Source: Lachnospira sp. UBA4346 (GTDB taxonomy: Bacteria > Bacillota > Clostridia > Lachnospirales > Lachnospiraceae). From it: DNA of 64,000 nt. Below, in pieces: positions 52,885 to 62,739 of the stretch. Below the pieces are notes generated by a model that did no database searches, was not told the DNA's origin, and was given only the letters and a program-made list of their open reading frames with translations. Every line of letters begins with the position of its first letter. Position 1 is the stretch's first letter. Where the stretch lies: contig DGTC01000068.1 of the NCBI GenBank assembly GCA_002394205.1, positions 1 to 64,000 on the forward strand, read 5' to 3'. The translations under genes and the position numbers were made by a program.

Positions 52885-52915
52885 TTTCTATAACCCTCTA
52901 CTTTCGATAATATCC

Positions 52916-55252
52916 TTAGAACAATCCTGATAATGATGAAGACTGCGAATTAAGTGATGCCAATGCAGATTCCATTCGAGTAAACTTCGTATAATAGTAG
53001 TCTTCCCACTTCGACACTTCATCTTCTTTGTTTGAAATCTTTGTTGTATAATCTGAATATTCTTTTGCTAATTCTTTATCATTGTAGATCGTAAATGCAC
53101 TACTGATTGATGAAGTCTGCATACGCTTACCCAAATCTTTGTATACACTCTGTGACAACTGTGAGAAAAATGAAATTACAGCATCCGGATCATTTGCAAT
53201 TGCTGCTTTCAACTTATCTGTATTAGACTTCGTTGTTGCATCATCTTCATCACCATCAATATGGAACACACCTCTCTCATTTGCTGTAGAAGTGAAATAA
53301 CCCGCTGTCGTAATTCCAAATGACGCAAGAGAATAATTCTTTCCGTTTATGTTGAAGGACTTTAACATATCTGTCTTAAGTGCTGATGAAACAGCTCCTA
53401 ATGTAGAATCTTTACGCAATAATGAATCTTTGACTTTCTTCTCCCATTTGTCTACTTCATCATCTGTCATTGCACTCTTTTCTTCACTTGTTAAAGGTTC
53501 ATATCCTTTTGCACTTGAAGCATTATACGCTGTATCAATGTCTTTAATCATAGAGTTATACTCACTCAAAAAGCTCTTGATCTGATCATAAATTCCATCT
53601 ACATCATTTTCTGTTGTAATGGATACTGCTGTATCACCGGTTACTGCTGTTGCAGTAATTGTAAGGCCATTGATTGAATATGTATTTGTATTATTCTTGA
53701 ACGTCGCACCATTCAACTCGATTTCTGAATCGCTGCCATATACTCTTACGGCACCTATTCCGCCTGTTGATGTAATTCCTAACTGGCTCAATGCTGCCGC
53801 ATATCCCGGTGCAGTCTCTCCCTGTCTTGCAACATTATATGCATCTACCATACGCTGTGCATAATCATAATCCGCCTGTGCTGCATCTCTTGCCTCTGTT
53901 GCAATCGTACTTCCATTGGCAATCGCCTGCGTATATGTATAATTGTCAGTATCAATCGTTCCATCGTCTTTTAGCTTATTCTGCATGCCTACTGTATCAT
54001 GAATCTGAACAGAACCTTTTTCTGCATCAATTGTCACACTTGTAGTATCTGTCGCCGAAATAATCCCTGCTTCACGATATGTATTCAGGATACCTTCTGT
54101 CAATGTATTTAATTTATCCGTACCATTGTTTAAAGATGTTTCTATTTCATTTACATAGTTCGTACGATCTGTATCTGTCCATGTACCATTTCCCATCTTT
54201 TCTAATACAGTTGAAGCCGCAGAAATCTTTGTTGATACAGTTGATAATTCTGTTTTCTCATCATCTGTAATTGTTCCATCTGTATTCTTCTGGTCTAATT
54301 CCTGCTTACGTGTTCTTAACGTAGCCAACTCTGCATCTAATGCATCAGACGCATCTGTCAGGCTGCTTGCACTTGCTGTTGCTGCAAAGCTCTGTGCGTA
54401 CTGCTTCTGATACGAAAGCAACGTATTCTGCTGATTCTGACTCTTAACTGCACTAAGCTGATTTTTCAAACCGGCATTAAACTGATTAATCTTGCTATCG
54501 TAAGCTGCCTGTGCTGTTTCATCTACATAATTAGCATTATCCGTAACAGCTTTGTACGGACGAATCACTTCATCTAAATTATTAACCGTCGCGCCATTTA
54601 ATCCCAATGCGTTTAATGCAGAATTGCCATTTGCATCTACTGCTGATAAAGAAAAATCATGATCTGCACCGGATGTTTTCGCACTTACAAAAAATCTTTG
54701 ATTGTTTTCATCAAAATTGGCATTTACACCTGCATCTTTTAACTTTGCAACAAACTGGTTCACTGTCATATCGGACGATAATGCTATCTGAGAAGTCTTA
54801 CCTTCTGATGTAATCTTAAGATTACCTGATACACTGTCTGACATTCCCTGAATGGCAGATAATTTTGTATCTCCTGTAATCTTTGATGAACCGGAAGATG
54901 CTTTCGCTGCAATCTGACCGCCTGTAAGATAACCGGATGCCGCCATCTTCTTAACTTTTAATGACTGTGTACCTGTTACGGCTGATGTAGACGCAGATAC
55001 TGTCGCATAATTAGAGTTTGAAATGGTTGCTTTCTTCAATGCATAATTCTTAGAATACTGCATTGATGACAATGTACCTGTATAAAATCCATAAATCTTC
55101 GTATTCATGGTCTTCCATGCGTCCTGCTTCCAAGACAGCTTCGTCTGTGCCTTTACAAGATTATCCTTCTGTAAACTGTATGATGACACCAGTGCTGTTA
55201 CAAGTGCTTCTGTATCCAGACCTGATGACATACCCGAAAGTCTAATTGGCAT
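52916..55252 (-). CDS. fliD: Flagellar filament capping protein FliD
   Basis: The cap (HAP2) at the filament tip that folds flagellin subunits. MPIRLSGMSSGLDTEALVTA is the classic N-terminus and KEDEVSKWEDYYYTKFTRME with ALASLNSQSSSLSGLF the classic C-terminus. At 778 residues it is long for the family. The extra length is a helical region around 250-480 rich in Asp, Thr and Ala (DSKINQFNAGLKNQLSAVKS, ASTVLEKMGNGTWTDTDRTN), likely surface exposed. Confidence 0.95.
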   Translation of the reverse strand: MPIRLSGMSSGLDTEALVTALVSSYSLQKDNLVKAQTKLSWKQDAWKTMNTKIYGFYTGTLSSMQYSKNYALKKATISNSNYATVSASTSAVTGTQSLKVKKMAASGYLTGGQIAAKASSGSSKITGDTKLSAIQGMSDSVSGNLKITSEGKTSQIALSSDMTVNQFVAKLKDAGVNANFDENNQRFFVSAKTSGADHDFSLSAVDANGNSALNALGLNGATVNNLDEVIRPYKAVTDNANYVDETAQAAYDSKINQFNAGLKNQLSAVKSQNQQNTLLSYQKQYAQSFAATASASSLTDASDALDAELATLRTRKQELDQKNTDGTITDDEKTELSTVSTKISAASTVLEKMGNGTWTDTDRTNYVNEIETSLNNGTDKLNTLTEGILNTYREAGIISATDTTSVTIDAEKGSVQIHDTVGMQNKLKDDGTIDTDNYTYTQAIANGSTIATEARDAAQADYDYAQRMVDAYNVARQGETAPGYAAALSQLGITSTGGIGAVRVYGSDSEIELNGATFKNNTNTYSINGLTITATAVTGDTAVSITTENDVDGIYDQIKSFLSEYNSMIKDIDTAYNASSAKGYEPLTSEEKSAMTDDEVDKWEKKVKDSLLRKDSTLGAVSSALKTDMLKSFNINGKNYSLASFGITTAGYFTSTANERGVFHIDGDEDDATTKSNTDKLKAAIANDPDAVISFFSQLSQSVYKDLGKRMQTSSISSAFTIYNDKELAKEYSDYTTKISNKEDEVSKWEDYYYTKFTRMESALASLNSQSSSLSGLF

Positions 55253-55300
55253 ATTTTCCTCTTTTCTGCATGAATTGCTTCATGTCTTGTCTATCCTTAC

Positions 55301-55750
55301 TTATCTGCGCTCATCTACAAGGATACCTGCAAGCTCCCATGCCTTTTCAAGCATCTTTAATGCTTTCTCTGATGGAATCTCACGAATGACTTCGTCTGTT
55401 TCCTTATCCTTGATTGTGATTGTAATACGGTTTGTTGGCTCATTATAACCAAACTCTGCAACCGTATTGCGGTTGATAAGTTTATTGATTTCTTTCATAT
55501 CCTGCACAGTAGCCTGTGGCTGTTCTTTGCCCTTATCGTCCTGATTCGCGCTCTGTCCATTCTGTGCATTACTCTGTGCTGACTTGCTGACTACCTGTGT
55601 ATCATAATCTACGGATGCTGTTACTGCATCTGATACATCTGATGAAACTGTATTTGTCTTAGCGACATGTTCGACAGGCTTTGCTGCTGAAACCGCCTGA
55701 CTCTGATAGTTGCTTGTGCTTACTGCACTTCTTACTGCTTCCATTCCCAT
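55301..55750 (-). CDS. flaG: FlaG family flagellar protein
   Basis: A 149-residue FlaG protein, thought to affect filament length. The conserved domain is the last 65 residues (VQDMKEINKLINRNTVAEFG, ITIKDKETDEVIREIPSEKA, LKMLEKAWELAGILVDERR). The N-terminal half is low complexity (Ser/Ala/Val/Gln). The start is the ATG 55748-55750, 8 nt after GGAGG; a longer frame upstream has no ribosome binding site. Confidence 0.9.
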   Translation of the reverse strand: MGMEAVRSAVSTSNYQSQAVSAAKPVEHVAKTNTVSSDVSDAVTASVDYDTQVVSKSAQSNAQNGQSANQDDKGKEQPQATVQDMKEINKLINRNTVAEFGYNEPTNRITITIKDKETDEVIREIPSEKALKMLEKAWELAGILVDERR

Positions 55751-55870
55751 TTTATCCACCTCCGTGTGAAATTCATAAAAATCATATTTTGTATTTATAG
55801 AAAGGTATACCGAACATGTGGCATACCTTATCATTCTATATATCGGTCATTCTCTTGAAAAAATTAACCT

Positions 55871-56092
55871 TTACTTGTGAAACAACTGTTTTAATGCCTC
55901 ACGATTCACAGACTGCACTGCTTCTTTATTGGAATCCTGAATCTGCGCATATACCTCTTTTCGATAAATTGGTACTGACTTTGGTGCCGAAATACCAATC
56001 TTTACCTGATCTCCTTTAATATCAATAATCTTAATCTCAATATTATCGTTGATAACAATCGCTTCATCTTTTTTTCTGGAAAGAGCCAGCAT
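55871..56092 (-). CDS. csrA: Carbon storage regulator CsrA
   Basis: A 73-residue homodimeric RNA-binding protein that blocks translation at GGA-containing hairpins. The start is MLALSRKKDEAIVINDNIEI; RNA-contacting R6 and R44 (in PIYRKEVY) are present, so it should bind RNA. The annotated start at 56090-56092 is one nucleotide after the fliW stop; longer forms would add residues foreign to the family. Its clear target here is the flagellin leader. Confidence 0.96.
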   Translation of the reverse strand: MLALSRKKDEAIVINDNIEIKIIDIKGDQVKIGISAPKSVPIYRKEVYAQIQDSNKEAVQSVNREALKQLFHK

Positions 56093-56093
56093 A

Positions 56094-56567
56094 TCATTCA
56101 CCACCCTTTCCAGACCGCTCCTTAAGGAACTCATAAATCGGATAACGAACCAGATAATCCTCATTTTCTGCGATTACCTGAACTGCTTTATTCGTATCTG
56201 CATTAATGATAATCGGTGCCTTAAGATTACACGTCATCTTTGTCAAGTCTGAAGGAACTGTAAGTGTCACAAACTCTGCAAGAGCTGCGCCTTCAATCTC
56301 TCCTAAGGCTTGGATTCTCTCATCATCTACGATCGGATTATAGTCTTCTTTTACTAATGTCGGCTTCATAATCGGAAGTGCAAGTGCAGGTTCTTCCATA
56401 GACTGCAGCCACATAATGGCTGATTCCGACGCAGATACACCATCCTCAATATCATAGATTAATGTATACTTCTTGAAATCTTCATAACCAATTAAACCAT
56501 TTTCAAATGTAATTATTTTATTTTCCGGAATATCAATTTCGCCAAAATTTTTTGTAGTTGCCTTCAT
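56094..56567 (-). CDS. fliW: Flagellar assembly factor FliW
   Basis: Antagonist of CsrA that also binds flagellin: free cytoplasmic flagellin titrates FliW, releasing CsrA to repress hag. The 157-residue form starts at the ATG 56565-56567, 8 nt after GAGGAGG, and reads MKATTKNFGEIDIPENKIIT, then FENGLIGYEDFKKYTLIYDI. NLKAPIIINADTNKAVQVIA is another signature. It is immediately followed by csrA. Confidence 0.95.
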   Translation of the reverse strand: MKATTKNFGEIDIPENKIITFENGLIGYEDFKKYTLIYDIEDGVSASESAIMWLQSMEEPALALPIMKPTLVKEDYNPIVDDERIQALGEIEGAALAEFVTLTVPSDLTKMTCNLKAPIIINADTNKAVQVIAENEDYLVRYPIYEFLKERSGKGGE

Positions 56568-56614
56568 TTGCGAAGCCTCCTCTTCTTTCATTTGCTAACA
56601 TGATTCAAAACATT

Positions 56615-58195
56615 TTACAGGAAATCTAACAATGTCTCTTTCACCGCTTTGCTTGCTGCATTAAGGGATGCATTGTATACAAGATTCGCAGCAGAATAAC
56701 CGATGACAACTTCTTCCAAATCAATATCTTCATTGGTTGACTTTAATGATGTGAAGTTCGTCTTCTGTTCTGATACTCTGGTTCTTGTCAGATTCAGTCT
56801 TGATTCCCTGTTACCGACATCTGCCTTTGCGACCGAATTCTTCTGCTGGTAACTCTTCATCTGCTTGATGCCATTTTCAAATGCAGTCGTCATTGTCTTG
56901 CTTGCAAGTTCTTTCTGCTTGGTAAGACCTTCTAAGATGGAATTGAGTTTCTTCTGAGAATCCTCATCTGCATAACGTTCCTCAGCGATCATTCCCTTTA
57001 CCTGTGTAATCTGTGCTTCAACATCCTTCACATTATTTACGGCAGTAACAAGACCGTCAATATCCCGTCCAAGATAAATATCAAAAGATTCTTCTGCCTG
57101 TGTGTTAATCTTAATCTTCTGCGAGAAATTGATATTATATTCAATCGCTTCATCCGACTTCACATACTGAATATTCTTTACATTATCCACGCAGTCAAAG
57201 TACATTGTAGGATTCAAGTCACTCTTTACAAAGTTATCCTTGCGGTAAGATATTTCAAATGTATTGCTCTGATACACATCTTTATATGCCGTATCTCCTA
57301 AGAGAATCTCTCCTGTACCGGCATTTAAGATGATTTCATCGTCTCCTGGCACTGCATTATCATCTGTTGTTGTAAACAATGTCACTGATTTTCCTGTTGC
57401 ATCATTAAATGTAAACTTGCCATCTGCATCCGCCGTAATATTTTGCTCAACTGCATTTTCATCTGTCAAATCCAGTGTGGTCGCACTCTCTCCATCTGCT
57501 GAAACTGTAATACGCGTATTATTATATGTCATTGTAAATTCGGTATCTTTGATTGTACTATAAGCCGTTCTAAGCATATGAACTGTACTGACATTCGGTG
57601 TAACAATCTCTCCATTGGCATCTTTATGAACATCTAATGCCATAATATCTTCATTTGAATATGCATTGGTATATGCAGTCTTCGTTGTCAGATAATTTCT
57701 GTCAAATTTCTGTGTAATGGTATAATCTTCATCCTTTGCCACTTCATCTGAACGATATGTCAAAGAGGTATCTGTCTTATAACCTGTAAATACATATCTG
57801 CCGGCGTATTCTACATCACCTTCTGCATAGAATGTATCCTTTAACTGATCCAGCGTTGTCGCAATGGTATCTCTCTGTTCTGAAGAATAGGAATCTGTAG
57901 AACCCTGTGTACAATATTCATATAACTTTGAGATAATTGAGTTTGCTTCATCTAACGCACCTTCTGTTGTCTGTAACCAGGAACTCGCATCTGAAATATT
58001 CTTATCAAGATACATCGTTACCTGACTTAAGCTCGAACGAAGACGTAATGCACGAATGGCAACAATCGGATCTTCAGAAGGTCTGTTAATCTTCTTTTGT
58101 GTTGACATCTGTGTATTATACTTATTCATAAGCAGCTTATTCGTCTGAATATCTGCCATGTTCGTATTAATCATCATCTGATTCGTAATTCTCAT
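56615..58195 (-). CDS. flgL: Flagellar hook-associated protein 3
   Basis: Hook-filament junction protein HAP3. MRITNQMMINTNMADIQTNK, KKINRPSEDPIVAIRALRLR and DASSWLQTTEGALDEANSII are the conserved flagellin-like N-terminus, with SRLNLTRTRVSEQKTNFTSL and LVYNASLNAASKAVKETLLD at the C-terminus. At 526 residues it is longer than the usual 300-400 because of a middle domain (about residues 190-340). Confidence 0.93.
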   Translation of the reverse strand: MRITNQMMINTNMADIQTNKLLMNKYNTQMSTQKKINRPSEDPIVAIRALRLRSSLSQVTMYLDKNISDASSWLQTTEGALDEANSIISKLYEYCTQGSTDSYSSEQRDTIATTLDQLKDTFYAEGDVEYAGRYVFTGYKTDTSLTYRSDEVAKDEDYTITQKFDRNYLTTKTAYTNAYSNEDIMALDVHKDANGEIVTPNVSTVHMLRTAYSTIKDTEFTMTYNNTRITVSADGESATTLDLTDENAVEQNITADADGKFTFNDATGKSVTLFTTTDDNAVPGDDEIILNAGTGEILLGDTAYKDVYQSNTFEISYRKDNFVKSDLNPTMYFDCVDNVKNIQYVKSDEAIEYNINFSQKIKINTQAEESFDIYLGRDIDGLVTAVNNVKDVEAQITQVKGMIAEERYADEDSQKKLNSILEGLTKQKELASKTMTTAFENGIKQMKSYQQKNSVAKADVGNRESRLNLTRTRVSEQKTNFTSLKSTNEDIDLEEVVIGYSAANLVYNASLNAASKAVKETLLDFL

Positions 58196-58221
58196 GATTC
58201 TTCCTCCATCTTCCTTCCGGC

Positions 58222-59766
58222 TTATACACCTGTTTGATTGATTAATCTGTCATATAACTGATTCATTACAGACATCATTTTACCATTGAGATTATATGCC
58301 TGCTGGTACTTCATCAGATTCATTGCTTCTTCTTCCGTATCGACACCCATCACAGATAAACGCTGATTGTTAATACTCTTACGCAGGCTCAAATAATTAA
58401 TCTGCATATTTGTCGCTTTGCTTGAATCAATAGATACGTCACTGACCATACTCTCTAAGAAATACGATCCCGTACCACCATCAAATATCTTTGCACTCTG
58501 CAATTCATTTATTCTATTTAACAGTGATGCATCGGATTCACCTGCATTCTTTGCCGGAAATGTCGCAAGGTTATCATTATTGTGAAGAATCTTGCTATTT
58601 ACAGAAATATTCTGTGCATTCATAATCGTAATACCGGTTGTTGTAAAGAGCGATTCTCCCTGTTCTCCATCCGCTGTAAAGCCTTCTTTAAAAATCTTAT
58701 TGACTGCATCTGAAAATGTTGCAACAAACTTATTAATCTGTGACTGATAATATGGAATTCCTTTATAACTGATATTATTGCCATCAATATTAACAACTTC
58801 TGTTGTGCGGTTGCCATCTGAATCCAATGCTGTATCAGATACCTTTTCCACACCACTGTTACAGCCGTCTCGAATGTCTACAAGTGCCTTTAATGTACCG
58901 CCAAGAGATGCATTATACAAATCAAACGCTCCGCCCATTGCCCATTTAACATCATACAGACCATCTGCATCCGATGCATTTCTTCTCTGTTCGTCACTTC
59001 TTGCTTCTACCCGAAGTTCTGAACTCTGATACTGTGTTACAATTGCCTGTCCATTGATATATACATTAAATTCCGTCAAATCATTTCCCATGTCTGACTC
59101 AGATACCGATACATTGACAATCTGCGATAACTTATCCACTAACACATTTCTCTGGTCACGTAAATCATTTGCATTGCCGTAACATGCCTCAATATGGTTA
59201 ATCTGTTTATTTAAAGATGCAATATTCTTGGCGATAGAATTGATTTCATCAATCTGATCCTTAATTTCACTGTTTACATCCTTCTGGGCATTCTGTAAAT
59301 TCGTATTTAAAGTATTAAAATACTGTGCCAGACTCTGTGCATTATTAATCAATGAATTCTTTGCGGAATCTTCGCCAGGTGTCAATGTCAGCTGGTTGAT
59401 TGATTTGAAGAAATTGTTATATTCTTCACAATATCCTTTTAATGTGAATTCATTGAAATAATCTTCAATCTGTGTCATATAATTCTGCTTTGTAGAATAC
59501 TCTCCGTACAATGTCTCATTGTTACGATACTTATCGTCATAATAACTGTCACGCTTCTGATTGATATCAATAACGTCTACACCTGCACCGAGTGTTCCGT
59601 ATCTTGCATGCGTACGAATCGCATCATTTGCCTGAATCTGTGCTTCCTGTCTGGAATATCCTTCCGTATTAATATTAGAAATGTTGTGAGCCGTAACATT
59701 AACCGATGTTGACGCTGCCTGTAACCCGGTATATGCAATGGTAAGCCCAAAAAAAGTAGATGCCAT
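58222..59766 (-). CDS. flgK: Flagellar hook-associated protein 1, second FlgK paralogue
   Basis: A 514-residue FlgK. The rod-type N-terminus STFFGLTIAYTGLQAASTSV, then NVTAHNISNINTEGYSRQE, and the C-terminus GVDTEEEAMNLMKYQQAYNL with NGKMMSVMNQLYDRLINQTG are full. It follows a first flgK by 62 nt; the two share the ends but differ in length and middle domain, so this is an old tandem duplication. Both look intact; whether both join the same junction is unknown. Confidence 0.92.
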   Translation of the reverse strand: MASTFFGLTIAYTGLQAASTSVNVTAHNISNINTEGYSRQEAQIQANDAIRTHARYGTLGAGVDVIDINQKRDSYYDDKYRNNETLYGEYSTKQNYMTQIEDYFNEFTLKGYCEEYNNFFKSINQLTLTPGEDSAKNSLINNAQSLAQYFNTLNTNLQNAQKDVNSEIKDQIDEINSIAKNIASLNKQINHIEACYGNANDLRDQRNVLVDKLSQIVNVSVSESDMGNDLTEFNVYINGQAIVTQYQSSELRVEARSDEQRRNASDADGLYDVKWAMGGAFDLYNASLGGTLKALVDIRDGCNSGVEKVSDTALDSDGNRTTEVVNIDGNNISYKGIPYYQSQINKFVATFSDAVNKIFKEGFTADGEQGESLFTTTGITIMNAQNISVNSKILHNNDNLATFPAKNAGESDASLLNRINELQSAKIFDGGTGSYFLESMVSDVSIDSSKATNMQINYLSLRKSINNQRLSVMGVDTEEEAMNLMKYQQAYNLNGKMMSVMNQLYDRLINQTGV

Positions 59767-59828
59767 AATTAATCCTTTCTATCTGCTTCGGAACTAAATT
59801 TCCGTTTCATATTGTATCTAAATCCGTC

Positions 59829-61790
59829 TTATCCACGTCCTAATGTATTAATCAAATGTTCCATCATCTCATCAACAACATTGATATATCTTGATGCAGC
59901 ATTGTATGCCTGCTGATATTTAATCATCTTCTCTAATTCTTCATCTGACGCAACACCCGATACCTGTGTCCGCTGATTATCATAGCCATGCATCATTACT
60001 TGATGATTGTCTACATAATAATCAAGAACCTGTCCTGTCATCGCAAATTCACTGATAAAATCACTGTAATAAGACATGTAATCTGAAACCGCATAACTTT
60101 CCGGATTCAACGATGCAAACTTCTGATTCCATAAATTAACGAGTTCTTCGCTTCTAATGAAATCTTCTTTTCCTGTCCGTGTAGATAACGGAATCTTATC
60201 AATGTTCTGTGCCGCTTCCTTATTTACATCAATATTTCCTAATGTATAATAAGATAATTCACCCTTCTGGTTAAAATTGTTGCGAACATACATATCATTG
60301 CCATCCGCATCTTTTGCCTTCGTATAACGCTGTGTCTGAAATCTTGCAAACAACTCGCATCCTACTGTCTGATCTGCATCCATACCAACGGACGTTTTCT
60401 CCAAATCCAAGAATGAATATGTATATCTGCTCACTTCTTCTTGTGTTGTGGCTTCCTTATCTTGAAAGAGCTTTTCGCCAGAATCATATTTATAGCGTTC
60501 TGGTTGTCCTTCTTCACTCATTTTTTCACCGTAAACTTCTTCGCCCAACTTGTTATATAATACAGCATTTTCTGAGTTATTATATTCATAACGTATTGCA
60601 TTGAGTTCATTGCCATCAGCATCCTGTAATGCTGTTGCTGTAATTTGCTCTTTTTCCGGACATAAAATATCATTAATCTGCTCTACGATACCATTGACAA
60701 GTTTATCCATTCCTGCCATTGCTGAAAGAATTGCTGAAGGCTCGATATACTGGTTATAATATTTCTGTTTATCTTCATATTCTTTCTGCGCCAATGCATA
60801 AGCATCCTGTCCTGCCTGTGTCTGCAAATCGAACTGCGTCTTATCCGGTTCTACCGGCACATCTGAATAATCTGCCGTACAGTTACCTCTCGCAATAATC
60901 AGACCCTTCAGCTTACCAAAATCCGTATCATAATAACTGTTCGCCTTTGAGAAATCCGGATTGAACACATCACAGTCAAACATCGGCCATGTAGGTATTA
61001 ACAATCCCTGTTCATCTGTCTTTCTTGAAGACATTTTATTTACAATACCTTCCGTAACAAATGGCGTTCCTTCTGCAATAACAACCACACGTCCATCACT
61101 TGAGGAATAATAATCAATTTTAATATAATTACTAAGCTCATCTAACGCATTGTCTCTCTGGTCACGTAAATCATTTGCACTCTCTACTTTTGCGCCTTCA
61201 ATATCAAGAATCTTACGATTTAACGTACAAATTTCCTCGCCCAGACTATTAATCTTATCAATCATATTCTGAACTTCTGTATTCAATGTCTTCTGATAAG
61301 CAATTAATTCATTATAGTTCGTTGTAGAACGTGTCATAAATGCTGTTGCACGCTGAATAACAGATGTTCTTGCCGTTGTACTCTGTGGATTCTTTGCAAG
61401 TTCGTTGATGGACTCTCTCAAGTCTGCTAAACATTCCTGATATGTTACCCCCTGTAACTCACCAAATAAATCTTCCACTTCTTCTACAGCTTCATACTGG
61501 CTTGAATAGAAACCATAACGTCCATTTGATGTACGATATGCTTCATCCACAAAATCATTACGAACACGTCTCACGTCCTGAATGTCAACACCGAGTCCGT
61601 ATTGTCTGATTTCTGTTGCTGTATATCCTCCCCCCATTGGAAGGTATGTTCTTGTAGCAAGACCAATCTGCTGTCTTGTATAACCTGTTGTATTAATATT
61701 GGATAAATTGTGTGCTGTTGTATTCAGAGCGGTCTGTGCCGACTGCAAGCCACTTACCCCTATAAACAGGCTGCCCATTCCATTCGCCAT
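59829..61790 (-). CDS. flgK: Flagellar hook-associated protein 1, first FlgK paralogue
   Basis: A 653-residue FlgK, 139 residues longer than its neighbour. MGSLFIGVSGLQSAQTALNT with TAHNLSNINTTGYTRQQIG is the N-terminal rod motif, and GVASDEELEKMIKYQQAYNA with ASRYINVVDEMMEHLINTLG closes the protein. The extra length is a charged middle domain around 310-510 (PVEPDKTQFDLQTQAGQDAY, DSGEKLFQDKEATTQEEVSR). The leader contains a CsrA-like hairpin at 61837-61855. Confidence 0.92.
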   Translation of the reverse strand: MANGMGSLFIGVSGLQSAQTALNTTAHNLSNINTTGYTRQQIGLATRTYLPMGGGYTATEIRQYGLGVDIQDVRRVRNDFVDEAYRTSNGRYGFYSSQYEAVEEVEDLFGELQGVTYQECLADLRESINELAKNPQSTTARTSVIQRATAFMTRSTTNYNELIAYQKTLNTEVQNMIDKINSLGEEICTLNRKILDIEGAKVESANDLRDQRDNALDELSNYIKIDYYSSSDGRVVVIAEGTPFVTEGIVNKMSSRKTDEQGLLIPTWPMFDCDVFNPDFSKANSYYDTDFGKLKGLIIARGNCTADYSDVPVEPDKTQFDLQTQAGQDAYALAQKEYEDKQKYYNQYIEPSAILSAMAGMDKLVNGIVEQINDILCPEKEQITATALQDADGNELNAIRYEYNNSENAVLYNKLGEEVYGEKMSEEGQPERYKYDSGEKLFQDKEATTQEEVSRYTYSFLDLEKTSVGMDADQTVGCELFARFQTQRYTKAKDADGNDMYVRNNFNQKGELSYYTLGNIDVNKEAAQNIDKIPLSTRTGKEDFIRSEELVNLWNQKFASLNPESYAVSDYMSYYSDFISEFAMTGQVLDYYVDNHQVMMHGYDNQRTQVSGVASDEELEKMIKYQQAYNAASRYINVVDEMMEHLINTLGRG

Positions 61791-61836
61791 TGTAACTCCA
61801 TTCCTGCCTTGGTATGCTCATCCGTAAGCCTGGCAA

Positions 61837-61855
61837 TCTTCACATCCTTTGAAGA
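61837..61855 (-). promoter_or_regulatory. CsrA-like hairpin in the flgK leader
   Basis: Minus strand TCTTCA-AAGGATG-TGAAGA: a 6-bp stem with AAGGAUG in the loop, matching the ARGGAUGU core preferred by CsrA. It lies about 47 nt before the ATG and does not cover the ribosome binding site, so the effect on translation is uncertain. Confidence 0.5.
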
Positions 61856-61931
61856 CTTTCCTTAATTTAAAATTTGATAAACATTTCTGTTTTATAGATT
61901 GCATTGTATTTCCAACAATGTCAAAAAGGTA

Positions 61932-62444
61932 TTATTGCTTTGCATCGAATCTTCCCATAATCGGAGCATTTTCCTGTTCATAAGCCCCGTTATCATATCC
62001 ACCCATCTGTGGTCCTATCATTGCGCTTTTGGCAAGATTCAATTCAAAATCTATCATATCCATGGATTCTTTCAATAACATCTTGTTATTCTCATTAATC
62101 TGCATCAACTGATCCAGCGTTCTCTTTAATCGAACATGAACATCCACAAGCGCATCATGCTCTTTTGGACGTTTTTCTAAAATCCGGATAATATCATCTA
62201 TCCTGATATGCTCAGACTGTAAATTCAATACTGTGCATATATCATTCACATTTATACGGCGTTCTTCTTCCAGCTTATCTAATGCGTCAATCTGTTCCTG
62301 TTCCTGTACCAACAACTCCTGTAACTGATCGACGTTGCCCTCAACAATGGCCGTTGTCTTAATCTTGGACAATTCCAACATCTTCATATAACCATCATTC
62401 TGTTTATCTAAAACCGTCACCAATGTTTCTATTAAGCTAGCCAT
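61932..62444 (-). CDS. flgN: Flagellar export chaperone FlgN
   Basis: A 170-residue helical chaperone for FlgK and FlgL. MASLIETLVTVLDKQNDGYM, KIKTTAIVEGNVDQLQELLV, and ALDKLEEERRINVNDICTVL fit the FlgN family. It is 13 nt downstream of flgM and precedes its client flgK, the standard order. Confidence 0.9.
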   Translation of the reverse strand: MASLIETLVTVLDKQNDGYMKMLELSKIKTTAIVEGNVDQLQELLVQEQEQIDALDKLEEERRINVNDICTVLNLQSEHIRIDDIIRILEKRPKEHDALVDVHVRLKRTLDQLMQINENNKMLLKESMDMIDFELNLAKSAMIGPQMGGYDNGAYEQENAPIMGRFDAKQ

Positions 62445-62457
62445 CTATCCCTCCGAA

Positions 62458-62739
62458 TTAAAATGCAATCGAATCTGAACCACCGATAAGTTTATCTGCT
62501 ATCATTGCGGATGAAACACGATATGTTCCGGCTTCCATCATTGCTTTAATCTGTGCCACTTTATCTGTACGCACATCTGCTGCTTCTTCTACAGCTGCCT
62601 TCGCAACCTGATATGTCTTTGCTGCCTGAGAAATCTCAAACTTATCGCTTGTATTCTCTACTCTTTTATTCTTATTAGCAGTCGTTGTTTTATTCGTCTT
62701 ATATATCTGACTAATTGCATTATATGCATCAATACGCAT
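62458..62739 (-). CDS. flgM: Anti-sigma-28 factor FlgM
   Basis: Binds the flagellar sigma factor until it is secreted on hook completion. The 93-residue sequence MRIDAYNAISQIYKTNKTTT with SDKFEISQAAKTYQVAKAA, and the tail KVAQIKAMMEAGTYRVSSAM with IADKLIG are typical. Its promoter is itself sigma-28 type, which gives feedback control. It leads the late flagellar operon that runs left toward flagellin. Confidence 0.93.
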   Translation of the reverse strand: MRIDAYNAISQIYKTNKTTTANKNKRVENTSDKFEISQAAKTYQVAKAAVEEAADVRTDKVAQIKAMMEAGTYRVSSAMIADKLIGGSDSIAF

